Shown in pieces: positions 18,642-30,204 of a stretch of DNA of 64,000 nucleotides. The notes beneath the pieces are model-generated. The model worked only from the letters and a program-made list of their open reading frames with translations, ran no database searches and was not told where the DNA came from. How positions within the stretch are numbered: position 1 is the stretch's first letter; every line of letters begins with the position of its first letter. The DNA is from Helicobacter pylori (GTDB lineage Bacteria; Campylobacterota; Campylobacteria; Campylobacterales; Helicobacteraceae), in NCBI RefSeq assembly GCF_016748675.1, contig NZ_CP051534.1, positions 558,001 to 622,000 of the forward strand, written 5' to 3'. Made by a program: the position numbers and the translations under genes.

Positions 18642-18854
18642 TTATAGTCTTGATTCATAACGCCTTAACATGTAAAGACGCTTTAAGACCTTCTTTTTAG
18701 CGCTGATTTTTTGTTTTTTGCGTTTTTCAGTTTTAGACTCAAAGAACCTTCTAGCGCGACATTCTGTTACCACTAGATTGCGATCGGTTTGCTTTTTGAA
18801 TCTCCTGTAAGCTTCATCAAACGCATCGCCTTCTCTAACCTTAATCCCTGGCAT
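18642..18854 (-). CDS. rpsU: 30S ribosomal protein S21
   Basis: S21 binds the small ribosomal subunit near the anti-Shine-Dalgarno region. The 70-residue basic protein ([20 protein letters not shown] onward, ending RRYESRL) has the typical length and composition. An upstream in-frame start at 18899 would give 85 residues, but the ATG at 18854 has the ribosome site AGGTGA at good spacing and gives the conserved N-terminus. Confidence 0.97.
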
Positions 18855-18954
18855 ACTGCTATCACCTCTTTTCCATAGCTTAAAATCATTGCTTAACAAT
18901 GGCTACAAACGAAATAATATTATATAAGACAGATTAACCGATTGTCAAGAATTT

Positions 18955-20205
18955 TCACTTTTTTCTAGCGATTTTGTTAATAAGGTTATAAGGATCAAAG
19001 GCGACCGTCATATACACTTGGTAGGATTCTGACCAAGGCAAGCTCCTATCAAAGCCTCCACGCATCGCATTAAGCACGAAATTGATTCGAACGGACGCGA
19101 AGTCGTTTTTCCAATTGTAATAAAAATCAAAACGATTGTATAAATTGGCTTGAAAGAATGGCACGCCACGATAAATAGGCGTGGGGCAATACGAAGGCGT
19201 GCAATACATTTCAACATATTGGTATTGGTTGTAAAAAGGCATTTCTGGGGTTTTAGCGAAATAAAATAAATTGTGTATTCCAAAGCCTTTGTATTGAATC
19301 TCCACATCCAATTGCCCGCCCACGCTGTTCATAAAAGGCACATTTTTGTGGATTTGCCTTAATCGGCTTGATTCAGAAACCATGCCAAAACTGGCATTGA
19401 GCTTTTCCATAAAGGGAGCGATGTCTAAAAGGCTTGTCCCTATGTAAGCGTTAAAATAAAGGCGATCCATAAGATAAATATTATTATTGTCAATCGCTTT
19501 TTTTTCATTAAACTGCATGCCATCAGCCCCATTCAAAAGGTATTTGTCTTCGTTGTGGAATAAGACAAAATACCCTCCAATACCCAATAAATCCTTAAAG
19601 AAATTATAAGCGACAGAGCCATTCATTTGAAACCTGTCCATCGCATTCCCATAAGGGTTCCTCCCGAATTTACAAGTGTTATAACAATTGCCTCCAAACC
19701 AATCTAGCATGAATTCCGCATGCCCATAATAGGGTTTTGAAGGCGAATAATGGTTTTGAAACTGCAATAAAAACCCTCTAGCGTTGGGGTCTATAAACCA
19801 ATAATAAGGGGCAAAAATATTCAAACCATACCTCCCTAAGAGATTTTTTCTAGGAAAGATGCCACCATAAAAAGTAAAACGCTTTCCCCTAGCCTTATAA
19901 TACATCGTAGGCCCCCAACGATAGGGAAAATTAGTGCTGTAATTATGGAAGTTTTGAAAGAAATACGCCCCCACAGTCAGGCTTTGCTCCACACCTCTTG
20001 TATAAAATTGGATCCCAAAATTTGGAGTCAAACGGGTTTTAAGATTGGTGTTAGTATTGACCCAATAAGGCGTTGAGCCTTCATGGTCCATGATGAACAT
20101 ATTGAAACCCAGATTGTATTTAAAAATATTCCAATCAAAAGCATGCGAATTAACGGCTAGCAAACAGACTAGAGAAGAACGTTTTAAAAAGGTGTTTATT
20201 GCCAC
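18955..20205 (-). CDS. Putative outer membrane beta-barrel protein
   Basis: The 416-residue protein has a signal peptide (about residues 1-22, ending VNSHA) and a mature part rich in aromatic residues and alternating beta-strand patterns, such as FGIQFYTRG, YGGIFPRKNLLGRYG and FDFYYNWKNDFASVRINFVLN. A cysteine pair occurs in GGNCYNTCKFG. It looks like a porin-type or Hof-like barrel, but it does not show the C-terminal motif of the large Hop family, ending KIARKK. Substrate unknown. Confidence 0.75.
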   Translation of the reverse strand: MAINTFLKRSSLVCLLAVNSHAFDWNIFKYNLGFNMFIMDHEGSTPYWVNTNTNLKTRLTPNFGIQFYTRGVEQSLTVGAYFFQNFHNYSTNFPYRWGPTMYYKARGKRFTFYGGIFPRKNLLGRYGLNIFAPYYWFIDPNARGFLLQFQNHYSPSKPYYGHAEFMLDWFGGNCYNTCKFGRNPYGNAMDRFQMNGSVAYNFFKDLLGIGGYFVLFHNEDKYLLNGADGMQFNEKKAIDNNNIYLMDRLYFNAYIGTSLLDIAPFMEKLNASFGMVSESSRLRQIHKNVPFMNSVGGQLDVEIQYKGFGIHNLFYFAKTPEMPFYNQYQYVEMYCTPSYCPTPIYRGVPFFQANLYNRFDFYYNWKNDFASVRINFVLNAMRGGFDRSLPWSESYQVYMTVAFDPYNLINKIARKK

Positions 20206-20376
20206 TTGTTACCCCTATGTCATCATTTTTTTGATAAGAAAGCTTATCTTGTAACCAATGGGTATTCTAGCACATCTAAAAATATTTTTCTTTAGATTTA
20301 ATATAAAATGGCGTTTATTTCATGTTAGAATAGCCATTATGATGTTACAACATACTAACTAAAAAAGGAAATTTTA

Positions 20377-20622
20377 ATGGAATTAGGAAATAAAAATATA
20401 AAACCCGGTCGTAAGCGTGTCGCTGTAGATGAGTTGAAACGCAATTTTTCAGTGACTTTTTATCTCTCTAAAGAAGAGCATGATGTTTTGAGACGCTTAG
20501 CTGATGAAGAAGTAGAAAGCGTCAATTCTTTTGTCAAACGCCACATTTTAAAAACGATCATTTACAAAAAAGGCACTAACCAAGATTCTTCTATCAATTG
20601 TGATTCTTCTAGTAGGCTTTAA
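20377..20622 (+). CDS. Ribbon-helix-helix DNA-binding protein
   Basis: The 81-residue protein has a basic N-terminal arm (KPGRKRVAVDELK), then a beta-strand NFSVTFYLS followed by two helices (KEEHDVLRRLADEE and SVNSFVKRHILKTI), the layout of ribbon-helix-helix repressors. From memory, a solved H. pylori structure with this fold corresponds to this gene. It stands alone between convergent and divergent neighbours. Its target is unknown; autoregulation is a common pattern in this fold. Confidence 0.85.
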   Translation: MELGNKNIKPGRKRVAVDELKRNFSVTFYLSKEEHDVLRRLADEEVESVNSFVKRHILKTIIYKKGTNQDSSINCDSSSRL

Positions 20623-20645
20623 GCCTACTTTAAGGTATTGGCTCT

Positions 20646-21293
20646 TTAAGAGCAACACCCACTAGAGCATTTAGTTTTAATCCCTACCGATGAGCGATCC
20701 ATCAAGCAAAACCCTTTCCCTTCCAAATAGCGTTTCGCATCAAATCCGGCCACAAACAAGCCTCCAGCAAATAACGCCAAGTCTTTAACCACTAGCCTTC
20801 CAGCCCCAGAAAGCCATGGGAAATGCTGATTGACAAACACTTCTGGCGTTGTGAATAAAAAAGATAGGGTGGTGATCGTCATTCCAGCGACAAGCAAGCC
20901 CCCAATCACGCCCATTAAAGGCATCCAAAGCCCCAAAAGCACCAAAATGCCTAGGATCATGATCGTAATCCCTAAACCTTCAGCCACTAAATAAGTGCGG
21001 TTTTCTTTATGCCATTCTTTGTTTTCAACGATTTTAGGGTCATCTTGCATTTCTTCTTGCATGGATTGGGATTCAGACATTTTGTGTTGTTTGTATGCGG
21101 GTTTTTCAAATTGATACATGAAAGAAAAGAAAGGGGAGTTAGCCACAAAAGGGGCGATCCCTTCAGCTTCATACGGCACAAACTTAAGCCCTCCAATCCA
21201 AATAAAAATGATGAAAATAGCTATATGCATCAAATAGCCGCCTAGATTCTGGAGTTTTGTGATCAATTCAAGCAATGATTTTAACGCTTGCAT
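20646..21293 (-). CDS. DoxX-like membrane protein with a cysteine-rich tail
   Basis: A 215-residue protein with four to five membrane helices (residues about 20-38, 105-125, 128-148, 165-185) and a hydrophilic loop at 60-100, matching DUF417/DoxX-type proteins. The C-terminus reads KTKCSSGCCS, a cluster of three cysteines at the cytoplasmic or periplasmic end. Such a tail suggests metal or thiol chemistry, but no partner is visible. It ends close to, and convergent with, the ribbon-helix-helix gene. Confidence 0.8.
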   Translation of the reverse strand: MQALKSLLELITKLQNLGGYLMHIAIFIIFIWIGGLKFVPYEAEGIAPFVANSPFFSFMYQFEKPAYKQHKMSESQSMQEEMQDDPKIVENKEWHKENRTYLVAEGLGITIMILGILVLLGLWMPLMGVIGGLLVAGMTITTLSFLFTTPEVFVNQHFPWLSGAGRLVVKDLALFAGGLFVAGFDAKRYLEGKGFCLMDRSSVGIKTKCSSGCCS

Positions 21294-21405
21294 GGTTTTA
21301 TTCCTTTAGGATATTTTTTATATTGCTAAAAACAACTTGCAAATGATAGCGCATTATGTTTAATTACAATAAAATCATTTTGATTACTACTATAAGAAAT
21401 AATGA

Positions 21406-22227
21406 TCAAAAACACCCATTTTCAAAAACCCTCATGCCCAAAACACTCATGCCAATGTAACGCACCGCGCCCTTATAAAAAATCCCATCATTTTTTAAAG
21501 AAAGCTCTAAAGATTCGTTGCTTTTAGGGATGAGAGTGGCTTTTTTAGGGGTGTTATGAAAAAGGTGTGCGGCGATAAAAACCGCTGCCATGCCTGTCCC
21601 GCAAGCTAGCGTGAAATCTTCAACCCCTCTTTCATAAGTTTGTAAAAAAATCGTCTCTTCATTTTCTATAAAAGCGATGTTAATATTAGCGTTAAACTCA
21701 TGCCTTAAAGCCCTTAATTCCAATATGTTAAGGGAATTTAACCACTCTTTATTTTCCACAAATCCCACTAAATGCGGCACTCCTGTATTGATGAGGTAGA
21801 ACATAGGGATATGTTCTAAAACGCTATCGTTGGTAAAAAATTTTTCGCATCTTAAAGCGGGTATGGTGTCTAGGATTTGATAATTACCAAGATTGCTCTC
21901 TATGATATTGGGTTCTTCTATACGGATAGAAATCTCTCTTTTTCCGGCTAAAAAAACATGCTCTTTAGGGGCTATACCATGCTGGTAGGCAAATAACCCC
22001 ACGCAACGGCTCGCATTCCCGCACATGCCAGCTTTAGAGCCGTCTGAATTGTAAAAATCCCATTCGTAGTCATAATCTTTACTCGGTAAGACGACCACAA
22101 GCCCATCAGCCCCAAAACCCTCATGCCTATGGCACACCTGTTGGGCTAAATTGGAAAAATCTTTTTTTTTGAAACTTTGCGTGATTAAAAAATCATTCCC
22201 ACTCCCTGAATATTTGTAAAACACCAT
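21406..22227 (-). CDS. dapF: Diaminopimelate epimerase
   Basis: DapF converts LL- to meso-diaminopimelate, for lysine and for peptidoglycan cross-linking. The 273-residue protein has the N-terminal [11 protein letters not shown] motif and the two active-site cysteines in GMCGNASRC and ACGTGMAA. Length is normal. It is divergent from the AI-2E-type permease gene. Confidence 0.97.
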   Translation of the reverse strand: MVFYKYSGSGNDFLITQSFKKKDFSNLAQQVCHRHEGFGADGLVVVLPSKDYDYEWDFYNSDGSKAGMCGNASRCVGLFAYQHGIAPKEHVFLAGKREISIRIEEPNIIESNLGNYQILDTIPALRCEKFFTNDSVLEHIPMFYLINTGVPHLVGFVENKEWLNSLNILELRALRHEFNANINIAFIENEETIFLQTYERGVEDFTLACGTGMAAVFIAAHLFHNTPKKATLIPKSNESLELSLKNDGIFYKGAVRYIGMSVLGMRVFENGCF

Positions 22228-22341
22228 TAATACAAGCCTTTTTGATTTTAATTATAAGTTAAAAGAGGTTTTTTATCCTTAAAAGAGCGTTTTTTAGCTA
22301 ACATTTGATAATTTTTGGTTCAGTTTAATGGGGATAATTTC

Positions 22342-23391
22342 ATGAAAGCTCAGTATTTTTTTTGGATTCTTTTTTTGATTGGTTTTTATTGGATGATCTA
22401 TTTGTATCAAGATTTTTTAATGGATGCATTGATCGCTGGGCTTTTGTGCGTGGGGTTTTTTCAAGTGAAAGTTTTTTTAGATAAGCGCTTTTTCAATATT
22501 GTCAGTTCGCTTTTATGCGTTTTAATTTTAGCGAGCGTTTTGATCGTGCCGTTGTATTTTATTGTTTATAAAAGTTCTAACATTATTTTTGAAATCAATT
22601 TTGAAAAATTTTCAGCCCTAATCAAATGGCTTAAGGGGACAATCACCGAAAATTTGTCGCATTTTCCTACCATTCATGATGGAGCGAGCAAGTTTTTAGA
22701 AAATTTTAGCGCCGCTTCCATCACGGGTTATTTGTTGAAAATAAGCAGCTATGTGGGAAGATACAGCTTGAAACTCATTACAGACGCTTTGTTTATCTTA
22801 GGGCTGTTGTTTTTCTTTTTTTATTATGGGGAGAGATTTTATCGTTATTTTTTAGGGGTCTTACCTCTTGGAATGAATCAAAGCAAAAAGATTTTTGAAG
22901 AAGTGGCTGGGATTTTACGCATCGTGCTTTTAACTTCTCTCATCACGGTTATTTTAGAGGGCGTGGCGTTTGGGGTGATGATCGTATGGTTTGGGCATGA
23001 CGGCTGGTCTTTAGGGATTTTATACGGCCTAGCGTCTTTGGTGCCGGCTGTTGGGGGGGCTTTGATTTGGATCCCTATAGCGATTTATGAGCTTTATCAT
23101 GGGAATGTGAATGAGGCTATTTTTATCGCTTTGTATTCCATTTTATTGATTAGCGTGTTGATTGATAGCGTGATCAAGCCAATTTTAATCGTTTTTATCA
23201 AAAAAAGAATCTTTAAAACCACCCTTAAAATCAATGAAATATTGATTTTCTTTTCTATGATTGCTGGGATTTCTCAATTTGGTTTTTGGGGGATCATTGT
23301 GGGGCCTACTATCACGGCGTTTTTTATCGCACTACTACGATTGTATGAAAATTACTTTATTCAAAAGGAGCAAAAAGCATGCGAGTGTTGA
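22342..23391 (+). CDS. AI-2E family membrane transporter
   Basis: The 349-residue protein has the seven-to-eight helix layout of the AI-2E/PerM family, with paired helices at each end and a soluble loop at about residues 85-140. The conserved GHDGWSLGILYGLASLVPAVGG stretch starts near residue 220. The substrate cannot be read from sequence; members export small molecules or act as antiporters. The ATG at 22342 follows GGGGA; an upstream TTG would add nine residues. A G7 tract at 23053-23059 lies in that conserved loop. Confidence 0.85.
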   Translation: MKAQYFFWILFLIGFYWMIYLYQDFLMDALIAGLLCVGFFQVKVFLDKRFFNIVSSLLCVLILASVLIVPLYFIVYKSSNIIFEINFEKFSALIKWLKGTITENLSHFPTIHDGASKFLENFSAASITGYLLKISSYVGRYSLKLITDALFILGLLFFFFYYGERFYRYFLGVLPLGMNQSKKIFEEVAGILRIVLLTSLITVILEGVAFGVMIVWFGHDGWSLGILYGLASLVPAVGGALIWIPIAIYELYHGNVNEAIFIALYSILLISVLIDSVIKPILIVFIKKRIFKTTLKINEILIFFSMIAGISQFGFWGIIVGPTITAFFIALLRLYENYFIQKEQKACEC

Positions 23392-23897
23392 ATGGAAATA
23401 ACGCATGCGTTTACATGCCAATCACGCAAAATAATGACAATGAAAAGTAAAAAATGCGGACATTATCCACTCTTTCATTCCGCCGGCAAGAACGCTTAAA
23501 AATTAAGCCAATGGAGTGGGCTTGCTTTGAAATTATAATATAAATCTAATGCAAAGAATGTTGAATAACTAAAAAGTGCAGAAAAAGATCAATTAGTGTT
23601 TTGAATCACACAAAGAGAAGCCCACGATTTTTCCGACCCCGCAAGCTATTACAAAAGAAAAGAGCCACTTGTCCTTTAACCCTTAAAATTTTGACAATTC
23701 TAACGGCACTAACCCAAACATAAAAGATAAGAATATAAAGAGTAAAAGTTTTTAATCGCTGTTTATTACTGAAGCGAACTAAACGCTACCACAATTGCAA
23801 AACCAATGACTAACGAGCTATTAAAAGGATTACAAAACGCGCTAAAAATAACAGCCTTTTCAAGGGATAAGCAGGGCTAATCCTTAAGGGAGTGGTT
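23392..23897. other. Gene-poor region between the AI-2E transporter and the radical SAM gene
   Basis: About 500 bases with no supported gene. A 24-residue frame, MTNELLKGLQNALKITAFSR then DKQG, runs from 23806 to 23880 on the plus strand without a ribosome site and looks like a gene fragment. The stretch around 23470-23520 has no clear hairpin or tRNA fold. Confidence 0.5.
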
Positions 23898-24770
23898 TTA
23901 TTTTTTGTAGCGGATCAAAGGGTAGGAGCAGTTTTTGCATAAGAGTTCTAACGCTTCGCCCTTTAAAAAATGGGTTTTGATAGCCATAGCTTTTTGACTC
24001 TTTAAAACATCTTTTAAGGGCATATGGTTTAAATCGCCAAGGTTGATATTAGCTTGCGTGTCCATGCAGCACGGCACGACAACGCCATTAGATAAAATAG
24101 CGATTTGCTTGATCAAGCCGTAACAATAGGGGATTTCTGATTTCTGGTTTAAAGGATTTGGGGCGTTCAAATTCGGCCATTTAAAGGTCTTTTGGATATT
24201 CAAAAAACTTTTTTTAAACAAACGAACGCGGCCTTGCGATTTTAAACCCTCTAAAGAAACGCATTCAAAGCTTTCTAAAAAAGGCTTGATCAAATTCTGG
24301 TGTTTGTCAAGGGTGCTGTCTTGAATGCGTAAATTCAAAAACACTTCGCTATTTTTTTCAAATTTATAGCGGCAAAATTCTAAAATTTTTTGGATATAGC
24401 GGTGCTGGTTGAGTTTGTTGTGATGGTCTAGCCCTGCGTCTAAAGAAATAGAAATTTGATAGATTGCATCTTGTAGGAGTGTTTCAAAATCGTGCAAATA
24501 CACCCCACTAGTAACCAAATCCACTTTCAAAGAAAAGCGTTTAGCGGCGCTTAAATAGCGGTTTAAATTTTTGAGCTTGCAAGGATCGCCTAAGACATGC
24601 AAGGTGATAATGGGGGTTAGGGGGGCCACTTCTTTACAAACTTTTTCAAATAATTTTAGAGGCATCACGCCTCTGATATTTTTAGGGTTAGGGCAAAAAC
24701 TGCATTGCAACCCGCAAATATCGCTTAATTCTACATAGATTTTTTTAAAAAGTTTCTTGTTGGGTGTCAA
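23898..24770 (-). CDS. Radical SAM protein with SPASM-like C-terminal cysteines
   Basis: The 290-residue protein has the CxxxCxxC iron-sulfur motif at Cys19, Cys23 and Cys26 (CGLQCSFC), so it should cleave S-adenosylmethionine to a radical. A second cysteine set near the end (PYCYG, VPCCMD, LLCKNC) fits a SPASM-type auxiliary cluster region. No peptide or other substrate gene lies beside it. It starts 38 bases after ychF ends on the same strand. The reaction is unknown. Confidence 0.85.
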   Translation of the reverse strand: MTPNKKLFKKIYVELSDICGLQCSFCPNPKNIRGVMPLKLFEKVCKEVAPLTPIITLHVLGDPCKLKNLNRYLSAAKRFSLKVDLVTSGVYLHDFETLLQDAIYQISISLDAGLDHHNKLNQHRYIQKILEFCRYKFEKNSEVFLNLRIQDSTLDKHQNLIKPFLESFECVSLEGLKSQGRVRLFKKSFLNIQKTFKWPNLNAPNPLNQKSEIPYCYGLIKQIAILSNGVVVPCCMDTQANINLGDLNHMPLKDVLKSQKAMAIKTHFLKGEALELLCKNCSYPLIRYKK

Positions 24771-24808
24771 TTCTTATGAAAAACTAGTAACGCTTGTTTG
24801 AAAAGATG

Positions 24809-25909
24809 CTAGACATTGAAGCGAAAATGCAACACATCGCCATCTTGAACGATATAATCCTTACCTTCAATGCGTAACGCTCCCTTTTCTTTCGCTCCGG
24901 CTTCGCCCTTATAAGCGATAAAGTCATCATAACTGATGGTTTCAGCTCTAATGAAGCCTTTTTCAAAATCCTTATGGATCACCCCAGCAGCCACAGGTGC
25001 GCTAGAGCCTTTTTTAATCGTCCATGATCGCACTTCCTTGACTCCAGCGGTAAAATAATTGATCAAGCCTAATTCCTTAAAACTCAAACGAATGGTTTTT
25101 TCTAGCCCGCTTTCTTCTACGCCCAAACTTTGCAAAAATTCTTTGACTTCATCTCCACTCATAGAAACCATTTCTTCTTCCAATTTAGCGCACAAGGCGA
25201 CAAACTCGCTATTTTGGGCTTTCGCATGGTTTTTGACTTTTTTGGCATGCTCATTGAGAATATTTAAATCTTCTTCGCCCACATTAGCGACATAGATCAT
25301 TTTTTTATGAGATAAAAAACGCAATTCCTTGTCCAACTCCAAAAAAGCCTCGCTTGTATTCAAGGCAAAAGTTTTCGCCGGCTTTAATTCTTCTAAGTGC
25401 GTTTTTAAACTCAAAGCGCATTCTAAAAGATTTTTAGCGTCTTTTGAGCTTTTTAGGGCTTTTTGCAAGCGTTCGATCCTTTTGTCTAAAGTGGCAATAT
25501 CCGCTAAAATCAACTCCAATTCAATGGTCTCTATATCATTCAAAGGATCAATCTTGTCGTTCACATGCGTGATATTGTCATCTTCAAAACAGCGCACCAC
25601 TTGCAAGATCACTTCGCATTCCTTGATATTGGCTAAAAACTGATTGCCTAAACCCTCCCCTTTGCTCGCTCCCTTAATCAATCCGGCAATATCCACAAAT
25701 TCCACCACAGAATGCAAAATGCGTTCAGGCTTTACGATTTGAGCCAACGCATCAAGCCGTCTATCAGGCACATTCACAATGGCTTTATTGGGTTCAATGG
25801 TGCAAAAAGGGTAATTCGCGCTTTGGGCGTTTTGGGTTTTAGTGAGCGCGTTAAAGGTGCTGGATTTGCCCACATTAGGCAAACCCACAATGCCTACAGA
25901 CAAGCCCAT
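24809..25909 (-). CDS. ychF: Redox-regulated ATPase/GTPase YchF (EngD)
   Basis: YchF is an Obg-family P-loop nucleotidase that binds ribosomes and, unusually, prefers ATP. The 366-residue protein has GLPNVGKSS at residues 9-17, switch region DIAGLIKGASKGEGLGN, and the C-terminal TGS-like domain ending VLHFRFNV. The Asn-Xxx-Xxx-Glu pattern that replaces the usual NKxD is present (VANVGEED). It is two bases downstream of pepA. Confidence 0.97.
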   Translation of the reverse strand: MGLSVGIVGLPNVGKSSTFNALTKTQNAQSANYPFCTIEPNKAIVNVPDRRLDALAQIVKPERILHSVVEFVDIAGLIKGASKGEGLGNQFLANIKECEVILQVVRCFEDDNITHVNDKIDPLNDIETIELELILADIATLDKRIERLQKALKSSKDAKNLLECALSLKTHLEELKPAKTFALNTSEAFLELDKELRFLSHKKMIYVANVGEEDLNILNEHAKKVKNHAKAQNSEFVALCAKLEEEMVSMSGDEVKEFLQSLGVEESGLEKTIRLSFKELGLINYFTAGVKEVRSWTIKKGSSAPVAAGVIHKDFEKGFIRAETISYDDFIAYKGEAGAKEKGALRIEGKDYIVQDGDVLHFRFNV

Positions 25910-25910
25910 T

Positions 25911-28027
<2,117 letters not shown>

Positions 28028-28041
28028 AATTCACCCTTATT

Positions 28042-28581
28042 CTAGCACTCTAACAAACAAAAGGTTTTCACGCGTTCTTCTAAAAGTTGGATACCCGGTA
28101 ATTCTTTTAACCCTATCAAAAAGCATGCTTCTATGCATTCGGCTTGTAGGGCTTTGATAAGCTCAAGGCTCGCTAAAGCTGTGCCTCCAGTGGCTAATAA
28201 ATCATCAATCAACACCACCCTTACCCCCTTAATTCCCCTAAAAGCGTCAGAGTGGATTTCTATGCTATCGCTCCCGTATTCTAGGCTGTAGCTTTGAGAC
28301 AAGGTGTGCGCAGGGAGCTTGCCCTTTTTCCTCACAGGCACAAAACCCACCCCAAGCGCATAAGCTAAAGCAGAGCCTAAAATAAACCCCCTCGCTTCAA
28401 TGCCCACGATAAAGTCTATATTGAGAGCGAGATAGCGTTTTTTGAGCGCGTCAATGAGTTTGTTAAAGAGTTTAGGGTAGTTGAGTAGCGTGGTAATGTC
28501 TTTGAATAAAATCCCTTTTTTAGGGTAGTCTTTCACTTCTCTGATGCTTTGTAAAAGTTCTTCTTTGAGCGTTTCATTCAT
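28042..28581 (-). CDS. apt: Adenine phosphoribosyltransferase
   Basis: Apt salvages adenine to AMP using PRPP. The 179-residue protein has the PRPP-binding motif VVLIDDLLATGGTALA near residues 120-135 and the hood segment IEARGFILGSALAYALG that recognises adenine. Length matches. It is the upstream partner of the DedA-like gene. Confidence 0.97.
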   Translation of the reverse strand: MNETLKEELLQSIREVKDYPKKGILFKDITTLLNYPKLFNKLIDALKKRYLALNIDFIVGIEARGFILGSALAYALGVGFVPVRKKGKLPAHTLSQSYSLEYGSDSIEIHSDAFRGIKGVRVVLIDDLLATGGTALASLELIKALQAECIEACFLIGLKELPGIQLLEERVKTFCLLEC

Positions 28582-28638
28582 TTTGATTTCCTTTAATATA
28601 ACGGATTGGTTGTAGAATTTTGATTTATTATAGCGTTT

Positions 28639-28971
28639 TTAAAGGAGAGCTTCTATTTTTTGCTCCAATTCTTTAATACGATTTTTATATTTATCCGATT
28701 CGCCTTTGTATTCAGAGTTGCGTTGTTTAAGGGCTTTTAGTTCTGTTTTTAACGAGCTCATTTCTTGGGTAAGAATATCAATATTACCCAAAGCCCTTTG
28801 GAGTTGCAACTGGTGTTTTTGGATCAAAATTTCAGCTTCTTGTAAGGTGAGTTTCATGGATGCGTTGGTGCGTTCTTGCCGTTTAGCCACGGTTTTAAAA
28901 AAGAAAGTGCGCACACCCATATAAAGGATAAAAACAACAGCGATAGTGATGATAAACCATTGGGTAAACAT
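28639..28971 (-). CDS. Membrane-anchored coiled-coil protein, unknown function
   Basis: The 110-residue protein has an N-terminal membrane helix (WFIITIAVVFILYMGVRTFF) and then a long heptad-patterned helix from about residue 35 to the end, with LQLQRALGNIDILTQEMSSL and IKELEQKIEALL. It resembles small anchored coiled-coil proteins of the epsilon-proteobacteria. No catalytic motif is present and no role can be given. Confidence 0.8.
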   Translation of the reverse strand: MFTQWFIITIAVVFILYMGVRTFFFKTVAKRQERTNASMKLTLQEAEILIQKHQLQLQRALGNIDILTQEMSSLKTELKALKQRNSEYKGESDKYKNRIKELEQKIEALL

Positions 28972-29021
28972 TCTATTAAAATATCCTTTTAGCGAAACGA
29001 TGCAATTATACTATATTAGCC

Positions 29022-29477
29022 CTATGATTTCAGCGATTCATCTAGCTTTTGGATACGCAACGCATGGCGGCCTTGTTCAAATTCCGTAGAGAAAAACGCT
29101 TCCAAAATGCTTTCTGCTACGCCGATACCGCTAATCTTTTCGCCCAAGCACAAGACATTGGCGTTATTGTGCAAGCGAGTCATTTTAGCCATGTAAGCAT
29201 CAAGGCACAAAGCGGCTCTAATACCTTTAAAGCGATTAGCGCCCATGCTCATGCCTATCCCTGTAGCGCACACTAAAATACCATAGCTTTGTGCATTTTC
29301 TAAGACTTTTTGGCACACTAATTTGGCGTAATCAGGGTAATCCACCCTTGTAGTGGGTAAAAAAGCTTGGATCTTAAAACGCTTGTCTTCTAAAAAATGT
29401 TTAACAAATTCTGCAAGATGTAACCCTGCATGATCGCTTCCTATAAAAACTTGAGCGGTATTTAAGGGCTTATTCAT
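29022..29477 (-). CDS. rpiB: Ribose-5-phosphate isomerase B
   Basis: RpiB interconverts ribose-5-phosphate and ribulose-5-phosphate in the pentose phosphate pathway. The 151-residue protein has the opening IGSDHAG and the catalytic cysteine in LVCATGIGMSMGANR. The HNNANVLCLGEK stretch completes the active site. It lies in a leftward run with the M50 peptidase gene 20 bases upstream. Confidence 0.96.
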   Translation of the reverse strand: MNKPLNTAQVFIGSDHAGLHLAEFVKHFLEDKRFKIQAFLPTTRVDYPDYAKLVCQKVLENAQSYGILVCATGIGMSMGANRFKGIRAALCLDAYMAKMTRLHNNANVLCLGEKISGIGVAESILEAFFSTEFEQGRHALRIQKLDESLKS

Positions 29478-29497
29478 CAGCCCTCCTTGATAAAAGA

Positions 29498-30196
29498 TTA
29501 AGAAAGGAGTAAGGAAAATAAAAATCTTGTGGGCGCATGGATAAAAAACTCCGATAAAGGGGGGATAAATAAAAAGACAAACACTACCAACATGCCGTAG
29601 CGTTCCATTTTAGAAAACCATTCTAATAGAAACGCGCTTTTAAAATGCAACGCCAAAAAGCCTAACGCTTTGGAGCCGTCTAAAGGCGGGATAGGGAGGC
29701 TATTGAAAACGCCTAAGACAAGATTATAAAGAATGCCTTGAATGAGAAAGGTTACTAACGCAAGCTGATAAAGATTCAATTCATTGATGCTTAAAGCGTT
29801 GATCCCTAGTTTTTGGAAACTCCAATGCGTGATGGAAGCGAGCAGAACGGCTAGAGTGAAATTATAAGCCACCCCGGCTAAACTCACCACTACGCATGCT
29901 AGAGAGCCTTTTTGAGAGACAATGTAGCGCATATCCACAGGCACGGGTTTGGCCCACCCAAACAAAAAGGGGGCTTGAAAAATGAGTAATAGAGCCGGTA
30001 AAAGCACCGAACCCATCATGTCTAAATGCCTAATAGGGTTTAAACTCAAACGCTTAGCGTCTTTAGCACTCCTGTCCCCAAATAAAAACGCGCTCAAGCC
30101 ATGCATGATCTCATGCCCTATGATAGCGATTAAAAGGGCTAGGATTTTCATTAAGGTGGTAATAAAACTTTCTAAAGAGAAATCAAAAAATTGCAC
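29498..30196 (-). CDS. Site-2 protease-like zinc metalloprotease (M50)
   Basis: The 232-residue integral membrane protein has the zinc-binding HExxH as GHEIMHG near residues 26-32 and the third-ligand motif NSLPIPPLDGSKAL near 165, both within hydrophobic helices. Members cleave substrates within the membrane. No PDZ domain is seen, so this is the short minimal form. It starts a few bases after the lepB stop. Confidence 0.93.
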   Translation of the reverse strand: MQFFDFSLESFITTLMKILALLIAIIGHEIMHGLSAFLFGDRSAKDAKRLSLNPIRHLDMMGSVLLPALLLIFQAPFLFGWAKPVPVDMRYIVSQKGSLACVVVSLAGVAYNFTLAVLLASITHWSFQKLGINALSINELNLYQLALVTFLIQGILYNLVLGVFNSLPIPPLDGSKALGFLALHFKSAFLLEWFSKMERYGMLVVFVFLFIPPLSEFFIHAPTRFLFSLLLS

Positions 30197-30204
30197 AAAA
30201 AACC

